This document shows positions 22,325 to 32,876 of a stretch of DNA of 64,000 nt, one piece after another. Origin of the DNA: Ampullaceana balthica (Eukaryota; Mollusca; Gastropoda; Lymnaeidae); assembly GCA_944989445.1 (NCBI GenBank), contig CALYLW010001368.1, positions 87,474 through 151,473 of the forward strand. The letters run 5' to 3'. A model generated the notes under the pieces. That model was not told the DNA's origin and made no database searches. It saw only the letters and a list, made by a program, of their open reading frames with translations. Made by a program: the position numbers and the translations under genes. Numbering within the stretch: the first letter of the stretch is position 1; every line of letters begins with the position of its first letter.

Positions 22325-22832
22325 TGTTACGGTCAGATGTTGTGGTGTGGGGATGACTACGCATAACTGGGGCTGTGAACACTTGTCCTCGTGGAACGGG
22401 GGCGGGTGAACTCAAGGTGCGTGAAAGTTGTAATGAATTTGACAGGACCACGGTCAAAGGGAGACAGGGTGATTGACCCAGGGGCCAGTAAAAACCGGTC
22501 GGACAAGACGGGGGTATAATAGGGGTCACATTGTGTGTCGCGGGGAGAGTGTTAAGTTGCCAAGTAGCAGGCAGGTGAAAGACGTACGATAGAGTGTGGA
22601 GTTTTGTGAACGTGGTCCAATCCGGTCGAGCTGGGCCGAGGACTCTGGATGGTATGACCATCAACTGTAAACTGTCAATTGTACTGTACCATAAATATGT
22701 TCAAAGCTTCTGGATGTCATTAAACTTATGTTGAAGAAAACAACCCAGCGTTGCTAAGTCTTTTACCCGTCTACGTGGTAAATATCTGTGGCCAAGGGGG
22801 GACCTCAACCCCTAGACAACGACTCCGCCACA
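22325..22832 (+). repeat. 3' LTR of the coiled-coil element
   Basis: 508 bp, identical by eye to the 5' LTR except for one G. Followed directly by GGGGGGTCTAAG of the host MITE. Confidence 0.92.
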
Positions 22833-22925
22833 GGGGGGTCTAAGTTTTTGTGACGTCGCGTGACGAGGGGGGGGAGGGGGTCAAAAATCGGCAACAATCG
22901 CGTGACGTCATTTATGGACGGCCCC
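22833..22925 (+). mobile_element. GACGTC MITE, right end
   Basis: Continuation of the MITE that starts at 14915. It ends CGTGACGTCATTTATGGACG then GCCCC, the complement of the left terminal repeat. Contains TGACGTCA. Confidence 0.85.
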
Positions 22926-23422
22926 TTTTAGATCAAGGGTCACCAACCCAAAGCCCACAGGGACTAAAAATGTTTCTGTCTGGAATCAGCCAAATTCTTC
23001 ATCTCATTTAATTTAAGTTTATGTTCATTCTTGTTAACACACACAAGAGCTGACTTTATTACAATTTTATGTAAAATTCAGAGTTATATCTTCATTAAGT
23101 TTATCCTGCTTGCAATTTGTGACCCATGAGGTTGTATTATGAAGGAGAATTGTAAACACAAAGAATATAGAAATAACTATCAACACTATTTTTTGTGTAC
23201 TATTACTTATTAAGTGTTATGAGATTCGGGCCGCAAAAAGTTTCTTGTATAATCAAAGTGACCAACTTAGTTTTAGACTCCAAGATTGGATCATTATTTT
23301 TTTATATGACAAAAACTACGACAGACGAACAAGAACAACAACTTGGTCCAAGAGACTTGATCAATTCTACATTAGCATATCATCCCAAACTCAATATCAT
23401 TTTCTCTTCTCCATCTCCACAG
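22926..23422 (+). other. Intron segment before exon h
   Basis: AT-rich. AAGGGTCACCAACCC at about 22937 resembles a hAT MITE left end, but no partner end was found. Ends in the acceptor CCATCTCCACAG. Confidence 0.45.
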
Positions 23423-23519
23423 ACGTACAAGCCCCCGCTGGCCAAGGACCTGCCCATTAAGTTTAATGTCAAGTTTATGAGAAACTCGCCCAACCCTAAG
23501 GGTGTCTTCAGATCAAAAG
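23423..23519 (+). CDS. Molybdo-flavoenzyme exon h
   Basis: Acceptor ATCTCCACAG, donor AAAAG/GTTCGT (a weak donor). Phase 0 to 1. It encodes TYKPPLAKDLPIKFNVKFM and ends NPKGVFRSK, the family segment (usual core YK-P...IP--F-V) just before the catalytic AVGE loop. Confidence 0.92.
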
Positions 23520-23679
23520 GTTCGTTTGTTTGTTTTAATAAAAGTGCACATCGCTTATTGTTTTTTGTTAAAGTAAAATATATTCCAGGCTCCTCCATTA
23601 AGAGGGTTTTAAAAATCAAAGATACATAGGAAGACCTCAAGGGAAGAAATGGCTGTCACATTATTGAAATTTTTTAGTT

Positions 23680-23960
23680 CTCTTATCTTATCAATACAGA
23701 CGCTCCTTCTATGCAGAAGATAATTGCGTCCACAGACCATGACAGATGATCTGTTGGCAAGTGATGCAGCATTCACAGGCCACGGCTTTGTGGGTTCCAC
23801 GCATTACCCAGCCGCCTAACTAGTGTTAGGTACCCATTCGGAGCTGGGTGAATCAGGGACGCCCTAGGCCCGGGAACAAATCCTTGCCTTGACATGGGTT
23901 CGAACCCGTGCCCATCGGTACGCCAGTCGAGCGCGCTGCCACTTGACCACCGCGTCCCTA
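23680..23960 (-). mobile_element. tRNA-derived SINE, copy 3 (reverse)
   Basis: Tail TATCTTATCAATACAGACGC at the left and head GACCACCGCGTCCC at the right, so it is inserted antisense to the host gene. B-box on the minus strand GGGTTCGAACCC. About 25 bp longer than copy 2 near the head because of a partial duplication. Confidence 0.88.
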
Positions 23961-24909
23961 GTTACTACCTGACAAGGGTTAAAAATAGTATGTTCTGAAT
24001 GAGCTTTTATTGGAAATAACGTCTCTGACCCTATGAAAAATTCAAATGTATTTGGTTAATTAATGATAAATCTGTATGGTTTTTTTTTACTTTAAAACTT
24101 GAATATCTCAGAATTACAAAAATGTCATTTAGTGGTTCTTTCCTTTAGGTCTTCATAAATACAGTTAACAAGAAATAAATATTATCTCTATTTATAATTC
24201 TATACGTCGCCCAAGCATGCGGGACACCACGCACGCACGCCGACTCTCTAACCCTCCTCCCGCCCCCTTCACCAAAGCGAGTATGTGCAAACGAGCATGA
24301 CGAATGACCATCGCTGGGGTCGACCAATGTCTCGAGACCATCAATAGTCCTTGCGTTCACTTGTACTGTTCCTTCACAGAATTACGGGAGATTCGTAGTG
24401 TACTGGTTATCACGTCCGCCTTGTGCGGGGAAGGTCCTGGGTTCAAGACCCAGCGAAAACATTGTTTTTTTTTAATTCTTAAAAATCTCTGTTAGTGCCC
24501 GTTCCTTTACCCCTTTATTGCCGACATGGCTGACCCTCGTTAGGGTCGGCAAATCACAGTTTATGGTTAGCAAGCTAATGTGGTAAAGGGTGGTGGGCAG
24601 GTAGATAACCACAGTGCGAATGTCTCGAAACCAACAATGAGTCGGCAGTTCCCCCTCCCCCCAACCAACGTTCACTTGCGTTGTTTTGATTTCTTCGTGC
24701 TGTAGTTTGTGTCCGTTCTTTCTCCACTTTCTTTGCACTCTCCATGAGCAAGTCTGTGGGGCGTCTAGTGTAGATATAAAGTGCTATATGAATGAATCAC
24801 TAATTGGATTATCAGTTATAAAATAATTTAAAAACAGTTTTTCAAATCTGACATTTGAAGGATGGTGTTCCATACACATTTCATACCAGACTTTTTATTT
24901 TATTTATAG
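23961..24909 (+). other. Intron between exons h and i
   Basis: Apart from the SINE at its left and the tRNA-like block at 24383, no element was recognised. Ends in TTTATTTATAG. Confidence 0.5.
24383..24458 (+). tRNA. tRNA-like sequence, probably a pseudogene or SINE head
   Basis: TAGTGTACTGGTTATCACG fits a D-arm, GTCCGCC...GCGGGGA an anticodon arm with one mismatch, and CTGGGTTCAAGACCCAG a perfect T-arm. The overall look is like tRNA-Val or tRNA-Asp. Only four of seven acceptor-stem pairs form and the loop gives an odd anticodon, so a functional tRNA is unlikely. A T run follows. Confidence 0.4.
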
Positions 24910-25020
24910 CTGTAGGAGAGGTGCCGGTGGCCCAGGGTGCATGTTTACTTTTGGCACTAAAGCGGGCTGTAGAAGCTGCCAGATTGGAAGTAGGCAGTAC
25001 ACAAGGATGGTTTGAATTCA
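24910..25020 (+). CDS. Molybdo-flavoenzyme exon i, catalytic Glu
   Basis: Acceptor ATTTATAG, donor TTCA/GTAAGT. Phase 1 to 1. It encodes AVGEVPVAQGACLLLALKRA and ends QGWFEF. The AVGE glutamate is the family's catalytic base; the usual GEPP reads GEVP. Confidence 0.93.
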
Positions 25021-27112
25021 GTAAGTTTTCTTTATGATTATGGGATAGCAAATTTTATATTTAATACTTAATACCCTCATAATAATGCTCTGATATTACA
25101 TAGCATAAGAAGCCAATGGTAGCCAGAAAAATATTCATTACGTCTTCTTGAGAATTAACTTTTTCTTGATTTTTCAATTAACCATATTCAATGGTCTCTT
25201 GGCATAATGTTTCACCATAGTAACTATGTATTGTATCCATAATTATGAAATCTTATCAAAAGAGAAAAGAAACACATTTTGAAACTAGAGAAACTGTTGA
25301 GAACAAGTTTATCTCTAAATGGTTTTGTTGAAATTTAGCTTGGCTCTTACAATTTTACAAAATGATTCTGGGCTTCTGTCTCTTAAACGTTTTGGGGTTA
25401 TTTCTCTTTAAGTTTGATGATGTTTAATAGGGAAAAAACATCTGTTACTACTCATGTCAGGTGCACCTGCAAGTGTTGAAAGAATTCAGCAAATTTGTGT
25501 TACTGAAATCAGCCAGTACACTTTGGGTAACTGAACGATGCACGGACTTTGACCACATGGAATTTAGTAATAATCATTTTTCAGAGATTGGATTCTGATC
25601 CTTTGTGTAAAGCCTTGCAATAATCAATCATACTTTGATCAAGATTGTTGGCTGAATTGTTTCTAAGGGTGTACTGTTAACGTTGTGCCATGTTGTTATT
25701 CTAGTGATATATTGTTTAACATTGTGCCATTTCTATTGATAATGGTTCATATTGTTATTTCTTATCTTATCTGATGCAGATGCTTCTTCTATAAAGAAGA
25801 TTATTCTTATTTCCAGTGATAATTGCTAACATTGTGCCGTATAGACAGTATCATTTTGTTGATGTAACACCAAGTATCAGACAGTTCTCTACCCCTAACC
25901 AATGTTTAGTTATCATAAGTCTTAACTTCATTTGTTCACATTTTAATGTCATACCTAAACTTAAAAAGTGGATATTCTTTCATATGGATTTTAAATAATA
26001 GATGTCACAACCAGAAAAAAAATTATAATTATATTTATAAAACTTTGCCAGACTTACCTTAAACTGACCAATCATTTTGATTTTACAAGTTCTTATTGCT
26101 ATTTAGGTAAATATGTGTAACTTTGCTAAATTGATCAAATACTATAATTTTAATAATGAATTGAACAACGAAATTTGGATGATATATCAAAAGTTAAATA
26201 TCTGAGCTATCTCAATATTTTCCCTTTTTTTATTCACTTATGATGGGCTAGTGGTAATATATTTAATAGTTTGTGTAAGATTTCAATATTTAAAAATGCT
26301 ATTGAGCTTTGAGTTTGTAAAAAAAATATTCCCATAAGGCTTTCATGTTTACCAGCTTTGATATTTTTTGTAAACTGCAACCATAAAATAAGTTGTTTTT
26401 TAATGCTCTATTATTTTGCTTTCTAATTGTAAGTGTCACATTACTTAATAAAAATAATTATATTTTCCTTTTTTGATGTTATTGGAACTCATTTTTTTTC
26501 ATGTTTTAAAGGAGAGGAAACATTAATGCTGCCAATAAATTATTATATTATTTACTAAATCTTAAATAATTTATACTCGGCATTTAATGAATGTATTGGA
26601 AATAAATTTTAAATTCCAATACAAGAAAAGAAGAAGGGTTAATGGCTAAGTTTCTAGTGGAAACAAGAAGGAATAATTGTCCTGCTGGTTATAAAAAGAA
26701 TGTGCCTGTGATGAGTAGTTATGTGGTTCAAACCGCTTGTATGGAAATATTGGATATATTTTTGGTGGCTAGCATTCAGATATTGCTGCATTTATCAGAT
26801 GAACTGTCAGATGCATCCAATTGGGCTTAAGAAACCTGAGTGATAGTTTACTATCTCCATGCAGTTTCTAGCATGCAAATTTGAAGACTTATTCTAAGAT
26901 TGTAACAGAAGATTTAATCCATGATTAAATTAATCGTTTCATGAACACATTCATGATACAAACTGTTTTATTGACATTCATTTACATGGGACAATTATTT
27001 TTAAAAAATAACTAGTGTATGTTTATGTAAAAATAATTTATTAAAAATATTTAGAAATCATCGGCTTATCATACATAAAATGATTTTCCATTAACCTTCA
27101 TCAGGCACAGAT
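25021..27112 (+). other. Long AT-rich intron segment
   Basis: A SINE 3'-tail fragment on the minus strand lies at about 25762-25812 (TATCTTATCTGATGCAGATG). Otherwise no exon or element recognised; the small open frames have no similarity I can name. Confidence 0.5.
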
Positions 27113-28640
27113 TAATAATTAATAATAATAATAATAAACTGATTATTTATATAGCGCTGTATCCCAGTAATGAACTGGGCTCACAGCGCTTTACATGAAA
27201 GAAATAACATACCTATAAGTATTAAATTAACTTTCATATCACAACAAACACACAAAATTACAGTACATTATACATAAGCTACGTTAATCATTTACAAGAA
27301 ATGTTGTTTCATCAATTTTGAAAATAAATTTTGAAAAGATGTGTCTTAAGTGCAGTCTTGAAGGACTTGGTTGTTTGAATACTACGTATGTGTAATGGAA
27401 GAAAATTCCATTGCTTGGCTGCACAAAAAGAGAACGACCTTTCACCAAATGTTTTGGTGCGTATTGTTGGAACAGAGAGAACGCGTGTGTCTGCAGAAGA
27501 TCGTAGCTGGCGAGTGGGTGAGTAGACCGACAAAAATTCAGCAAGATACGATGGGCATGAGTCCGAAAAGAAGTTGTGACAGAGAACGGCCAGTTTGTAA
27601 TCAATACGGGCTTGTATAGGCAGCCAATGAAGTGAGCGAAGAAGTGGAGTAACATGGTCATGTTTTTTTGCCTTGAGCACCAGTCTGGCAGCTGAATTTT
27701 GAACTTTCTGTATTCTTTCAATGCATTGTTTTGGCGCACCTGACAGAAGAGAATTGCAGTAATCCATACGAGCCAGTACAAGAGCACAGACTAGAGTTTT
27801 TGTGGCACTAACTGTTAAGTAATGACGGATTGAGCTGATCTGACGAATGGCAGTGTAGGCAGAGCGACAGATGTGGTTGATGAAGTTGTTAATAGACATG
27901 TTGTCAGAAATAATGTAGCCAAGATTCCTAGTCGATGTTGTGAACAGAATATCCGAACTGGCTACGTGAATTAACTTCGGAAGAGACAAAGTACTGCGTG
28001 ATTTATTGTTGCAAAATAGAAGTGCTTCAGTCTTGTCATCATTCAGCTTGAGTTTGCTTAACGTCATCAAAGACTTTACTTCACCAATGCACTCCTGCAA
28101 AAATTGGACAGCGGAGTCCATATTAGAGGGATCAGTGTGAGTATATAGTTGAGTATCATCTGCAAATGATTGGCTTTTAACTGAATGCTTTTCGAGCAGT
28201 AGAAGTAGTGGTCTTGTATACAGTACAAAAAGTACCGGACCCAAAACAGAGCCCTGAGGCACACCATAAAGCAAGTCCGCTTTGTGAGAGATACAGCCAT
28301 CTACTGATACTACCTGTGATCTGTTAGATAAGTATGATTGAAACCAAGCCAGAACTGAGCCAGAAATTCCAAAATAATTTTGCAGGGTTTTCAGCAGTAT
28401 TTGATGGTCGACAGTGTCAAAGGCTGCACTAAGATCTAAGAGGACCAATATAGAAATTTTCCCACTGTCCAGTGCGAGCAGGAGGTCATTTGTTACCTTC
28501 AACAGAGTGGTCTCTGTGCAGTGAGAAGGTCTGTAGGCCGACTGATTAGGACTTAGAAGAGTGTGGTCATTTAGATAAGAAAAAAGTTGTTTTAAGACTA
28601 GTTTTTCAATTAATAAATAGATATAAAAACCAATCATTCA
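27113..28640 (-). mobile_element. CR1/L2-like LINE, 5'-truncated
   Basis: Minus-strand LINE with an intact partial ORF. The 3' end is a stem-loop-like GCGCTGTATCCCAGTAATGA...GCTCACAGCGCTTTAC followed by an ATT microsatellite (27113-27135). The 5' end is cut near 28640 within the RT. Sits in the last intron of the molybdo-flavoenzyme gene, antisense to it. Confidence 0.9.
27312..28637 (-). CDS. LINE reverse transcriptase, C-terminal 441 residues
   Basis: Open for 441 codons. RT motifs in order: LDLSAAFDTVDH (residues 67-78, catalytic Asp), YGVPQGSVLGPVLF (124-137) and FADDTQLY (158-165, catalytic Asp pair). A thumb and connection region with SLHWLPI-ARIDYKLA follows, typical of the CR1/L2/Rex1 group. 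The start codon is arbitrary because the endonuclease half is missing. The uninterrupted frame implies a recent insertion. It copies LINE RNA at its target site in active relatives. Confidence 0.92.
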   Translation of the reverse strand: MIGFYIYLLIEKLVLKQLFSYLNDHTLLSPNQSAYRPSHCTETTLLKVTNDLLLALDSGKISILVLLDLSAAFDTVDHQILLKTLQNYFGISGSVLAWFQSYLSNRSQVVSVDGCISHKADLLYGVPQGSVLGPVLFVLYTRPLLLLLEKHSVKSQSFADDTQLYTHTDPSNMDSAVQFLQECIGEVKSLMTLSKLKLNDDKTEALLFCNNKSRSTLSLPKLIHVASSDILFTTSTRNLGYIISDNMSINNFINHICRSAYTAIRQISSIRHYLTVSATKTLVCALVLARMDYCNSLLSGAPKQCIERIQKVQNSAARLVLKAKKHDHVTPLLRSLHWLPIQARIDYKLAVLCHNFFSDSCPSYLAEFLSVYSPTRQLRSSADTRVLSVPTIRTKTFGERSFSFCAAKQWNFLPLHIRSIQTTKSFKTALKTHLFKIYFQN

Positions 28641-28814
28641 TTTAGGCTAATCCACATGTACAATCATAATGTCCACATAAGTTTAATTGTGACAATGAGA
28701 TAATGTGTGAACTTAAAATAACATCTTGATATTTGATTAATGATTGGATCACAGAAAGCATCTAGTAGAACATTAATTGTGATACATACGTTTATTATAA
28801 AATTTATTTTTCAG

Positions 28815-28905
28815 ATTCTTCTACACGTTTCCAGCAACAAGTTCTTGGGCTGCAGTAAAAAATTATTTTGAAGACCAAAAACAAAATCTAGGACAATGTA
28901 AATAG
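28815..28905 (+). CDS. Molybdo-flavoenzyme terminal exon j (frame ambiguous)
   Basis: Acceptor TTATTTTTCAG. Joined to exon i in its own phase it gives NSSTRFQQQVLGLQ and a stop at 28856. A second frame reads FFYTFPATSSWAAVKNYF and stops at 28905. It contains PAT, as in the family C-terminus, but needs one more base at the junction. I cannot decide between the correct short tail and a further frame error. Confidence 0.5.
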
Positions 28906-28956
28906 TTTCTAATGAGCTGGTTTTTAAAATTATACTTGGCACAGTATGAAATATAT

Positions 28957-29215
28957 TGATATTTGAATCATCATCATTTGTCCTTTGAGTTCCTTGTGGA
29001 ACATAGGGCCTCTGTCAAAGCTCGCCACTCTACATGGTCCCTTGCCAGTCGCTTCAGTTCTTCCCAGCTCTTCCCAGTCCTTCCAGCCTCGACCAACATG
29101 CTCCGTCTCCATGTACGCTTGGGTCTTCCTCGTTGTCGTTTGCCCTGGGGGTTCCAATCTAAGGCCTGCCTAGCCCCGCTGTTATCTTTGATATTTGAAT
29201 CGGAGGCAATTAAAA
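28957..29215 (-). mobile_element. LINE ORF2 C-terminal remnant
   Basis: On the minus strand the frame reads QRGRPKRTWRRSM and then RLARDHVEWRALTEALC, the GRP-TW and W-L motif of RTE-like LINE ORF C-termini, followed by a GATGAT tail near 28965. No RT domain is present. It lies just downstream of the terminal host exon. Confidence 0.75.
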
Positions 29216-30581
29216 TTTGTGATAAAAAAAATAAAAATTATAATAATAAAAATGAAAAAATAGGTGTGGAAATTTAATTTTTGCATGCTAACACTAAAAA
29301 AAATGTATTTAAAATGTGAATTGCGTATATGTTGCACAATATACAACCAAAGTTCTAGTTGAGGAGTGTCATTTTCATTTACTTTCCTGAATCTATCTTT
29401 GAGTTCAGAATTGTAATACAAATCAATTAGTTCCTTTGAAGAGCACAGGAGGAATTTTCCACATTGAAAGAAAATGATAAAAGGATAAGGATGTAAGATG
29501 TCTATGAGATATATGTTTGTGGGCCCCATTAAAACTAAAATGTGTTGCCTTGTAGTTGCCTGAACATAAAATAGTTTAGCAGGCTGCAATAGGTCCACAG
29601 GCCAAGAGTTTGGGACTCCTGCCCTAGTTAATATTTTTACTTGATGTAACTTTCCAACAAATATCAATTATGGCAAGGAGAGCTGTGATGCTTATGTTAT
29701 TCTTAAATATCTGTAAAATGCAAATTATGAAAGATAAAATTTAATACAATTCTTGGCACTCTGAATGTGATCGAAGCTGAAACATGTACCATCAATATTT
29801 AAAGTGAAATGGATTAATAAATCCATGAATCCTAATATATATTTAAGTTGCGATGGTCTTACACCCATTACAACATGCCAAGCATATTGCTTTTTTTTAT
29901 TTTGCTGATACTTTTTAAGATTCCTTCAATACGTGTCACATAAATCAGGAAAAGATTTTGTTTAATTATAAATTAACCACTTTGCACACACAAGAACCTG
30001 GAAGATACATGAACTAGATGACATGGATATGTTGTTTCAGGAGACATTTTTAAATTACTGTATAATTATATAGACTAGTACTAAGAAGACTTGCCGTCAG
30101 AATATTGACAATGAGTAGGTTTAAGAAGTAAACATCTGGTGTTACTGATGAGATAAATAAAATATGTATGGAACTATGCTTTGTATCAATGACCCTTGGG
30201 AAGAAATTTTTGTTGGCGGCTTTGAACCCATGGAGTCTAGGATGTCATTGAGGTAAATAAGTTGTTTCCATCATTCTATTCCTGAATACAGTGCTGCATC
30301 TACCCAGTTGAGGTGCTAATTATAATATATTTAATTTTTTTACCCATTTAGCTAACATTGAATTTCAAATAGTTATTTTTTAATGTTCTTAAAAAATATA
30401 ATTGATTATATAATTTTTAATACTTTTTCATATAATCCTGTTCTCAGTACGACTTAGTTTGCCAACAGACAGCATATCAATTATTACAAATTTTTAACAC
30501 ACAAGAAGGCTTTAATATATATTATCAACAAACAGAAATGTCATAAAAAATATGTTTTTTTGTGATGAGTCTAGTCTAATG
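29216..30581. other. Spacer between convergent host genes
   Basis: AT-rich. AGAGTTTGGGACTCCTG at about 29608-29624 resembles a hAT MITE right end, but no left end was found. No gene seen. Confidence 0.45.
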
Positions 30582-30719
30582 TTAACCAGCGGTCAGTGCG
30601 CTTTTGGAGTCAGTCTTGTGGACTTTCTTCGACAGCCGAGCCAGGGCCTCTCTTTTTAACGAGTTGTTGAGCTTCTCCGATCCCCACATCCACAGCGGCA
30701 CAGCCCTGGATATCCACAA
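30582..30719 (-). CDS. Terminal exon of an unidentified convergent gene
   Basis: 138 bp on the minus strand, preceded by a good acceptor (TTTTAATCTTCAAACAG) and ending in TAA. It encodes 45 residues, LWISRAVPLWMWGSEKLNNS then a basic tail that includes LSKKVHKTDSKSALTAG. Base composition is much more GC-rich than its flanks, as in the other exons here. I do not recognise the family. Upstream exons would lie to the right; none was found. Confidence 0.5.
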   Translation of the reverse strand: MWISRAVPLWMWGSEKLNNSLKREALARLSKKVHKTDSKSALTAG

Positions 30720-32022
30720 CTGTTTGAAGATTAAAAGTTGTACAAGTCAAAACAATTTTTCCAAGCTCAGTTCAAAGTAAGTCGGTTGTACAGATATGCC
30801 ATTCATTTGGAGTGGGAACTGTCAGAGGTGTGCACGGGTATGTGTTTATGGGAATAACTGACAAACTGTGAGTTTTCAATGAATTGTGTAAGGATTATTA
30901 TTGGGGCTGAATGTAAATCTTAATTTCGGCGTCGGGGCCTGTCTGAACCATGAGTTCTGCTCTGCCGATTGTTGAGCAAGTCCAACCATTGTTGCTGCCT
31001 CTGTTTCGCCTGAGTGTTAAGCACATCCGAATGCTGCTACTGTATTGGGCCGTTGAGCCCTAAATACAGTCAAACAGTAATAATAAGCTAATGTAAACAT
31101 CTGGCTGGCCCAAAACCAGAACTGCACTGTGCCTGCCACTAGGACTACATTGTGCTCAACATCACAAAAATACTGTCAATTTCTATATACAAAAATAAAG
31201 GGTTAAGGGTTCCACATACATCAGTGCCATCAGTATGAATATTCCAAAGTAGTTTTTCTGTGCTGTCATTGGTCCCTTTTTTTAAAGTGGAAAAGTTCTT
31301 TAGTATAGTTAGTACAACTAAAAAAATTGTTTTACGTGGGCTAAAAATGTAACTGTTACATTCTTTTAAACATACAAGTTTCCAAATAAAAGAACCCTAC
31401 CATTTTTAATGAAATTTGTTTTGAAAACCATTTTTTTGCATAACTCATAGACATACAATGCAAAATTTCATACTTATTACCTATTACAGTTTCATAGTCG
31501 AAACCGGCTAAGTCGACGGCGTTGGGGTATGAAAAATGGTACGACATAACCGATGATCGAATTAAAACGAAAACCAATATGGCGGCAAAAATATTAACAT
31601 GTGCTTGAAATTTCTTTATGTACGTGATTAATTAGTTAGCGTTAATTAATGATGGGACGATTAATCGGAATCGTATCGGAACCCTAATATTTCTTCACTC
31701 TTTCCTAAGGTTGTAATGACCGTTCGTTTTTAAGGACCGTTTAAAATTTAAATATAACCATGGTTCCCACTCAGGAAAACGGGAAAAAGTCGGGAATTCT
31801 TTAAAAAAATTTCTCGGCCTTGAAAGTCGGGAAAAGTTATGACTAATCGGGAGTTTTATATATACATGTATATTTTATTATTTATATAAATATATTTATG
31901 CCGAAGTAAAGGACTTTGATTACGTCTCTGTGGTATGTTTTGATTCCATTTAATTTAAAAAAAGTTACCAGTTTATAATTGTCTGCGCATGCGTTAAAAG
32001 GTAAAATTTTTCGCCTAGCCTC
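30720..32022. other. Spacer or intron, nothing firm
   Basis: A 73-codon minus frame at 31356-31577 has no recognisable features. AATATGGCGGCAAAA at about 31580 looks like a promoter-type YY1 motif but stands alone. Confidence 0.4.
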
Positions 32023-32569
32023 GTCACATGCAGTGCTGCCAGCGCTAGGTTTTTCAACCTAGATCTAGGTTTTTTCGACCTTGTCTAGGTTTCTAGGTTT
32101 TTTATTTTAAAATTAGCAATAATCTAGGTTTTTCTTTAAAAAATATAATTAAACTATGTTAAAGTACAAATATTATTAAACATGTGCAAATAAAATCCTA
32201 AATAAATTCGATTTTTCACAAATAAAATTAAGTAGCAGGTAGCAAAAGTTTTTTTCAGCCGCTCTGTCATGTTACATTATGATAACATGGCTCTAGTCTA
32301 TCCCACTGAATTCGATAGGTGGCGCTACTGTGGTGCCATCTGTCTAAAGAAATCTGGTACACGATAAAACAGCTTGAATGAGCCAAAATATTCAATTTTA
32401 TTAGACTTTATGACAAACTTCATAGCTCTACCATTTTCTTCTGCTTGCTGTTGAGAGAATATTCTCTCAAGTATACATGGTATAGACCAAAGATAATCTA
32501 ATACAACGCTCAGATAGACATAGTTATAAAAACACTTTTCCTATTCCATATTAAAGAACAAACACATTC

Positions 32570-32752
32570 AAATTCTCGTTCTTTCCGTCCGGAATTCGGA
32601 CGTTGAATGAGTTGCCTGATCAAACGAGGAAAACCAACACTCAATCAACATTTAAAACTCAAATGTAAATGCAATACGAGACATAAACAATGGATAAAGT
32701 TATGACTCAATAATCTTCTGTATAAAAAATGAACGTCTGTATTATATAAAAT
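32570..32752 (+). mobile_element. LINE 3'-end fragment inside hAT copy A
   Basis: Reads FFPSGIRTLNELPDQTRKT in one frame, the usual C-terminus of CR1/L2-type ORF2 (F-P-R-WN-LP). It is followed by a 3' UTR and AATAATCTTCTGTATA...GAACGTCTGTAT. That tail is the same as the tail of the SINE family in this window. Confidence 0.65.
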
Positions 32753-32876
32753 AAGAATGGTTCCAGAATGCTGATAAGATGGTCATTTATATGGAAGATG
32801 ACATCAGTGATGAATAAATGCAGGTGTAAGTATAAATTAAAAATACTTGTAGTACAAACTAATACCTTAGGGGCCG

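Larger units (their letters stand above)
16717..22832 (+). mobile_element. LTR retrotransposon without recognisable pol (6.1 kb)
   Basis: Two direct LTRs (16717-17225 and 22325-22832) begin TGTTACGGTC and end CGCCACA, with TG...CA ends. They differ by one G. A primer-binding-like site follows the 5' LTR and a purine tract precedes the 3' LTR. The insertion lies within a G run, so the target duplication is a stretch of up to six G. The internal 5.1 kb encodes one long coiled-coil ORF and no protease, RT, RNase H or integrase motif in any frame seen. It sits sense to the host gene inside an intron. Very young by its LTRs; presumably moved by enzymes from another element. Confidence 0.92.
3402..28905 (+). 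pseudogene. Xanthine dehydrogenase/aldehyde oxidase-family gene, molybdopterin-domain part (damaged)
   Basis: Ten exons in order match the C-terminal molybdenum-cofactor half of the molybdo-flavoenzymes that hydroxylate purines or aldehydes in the cytosol or peroxisome. The order runs from the SAPAIYAMEC region through NRWKKRG, HGG-DM-QG, CAYKLGIP, EVDVLTG, LNPDIDLGQLEGGF and AVGE. The FeS, FAD and first Moco exons would lie left of the window. Exons 10036 to 24910 join in phase with good GT/AG sites. Exon 3761-3882 has a frame error in a G8 run. Exon 4648-4796 lacks an AG acceptor and has lost one base. The overall call is a recent pseudogene or a damaged or misassembled allele; the family call is secure. 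Introns hold a 6.1-kb LTR element, LINEs, SINEs and MITEs. Confidence 0.8.

Noticed and set aside
29590..29630. hAT MITE ending GAGTTTGGGACTCCTG
   Set aside because: No left end or target duplication was found within several kilobases.
31356..31577. Small minus-strand gene of 73 codons
   Set aside because: No splice sites, domain or codon signal; AT-rich like its flanks.
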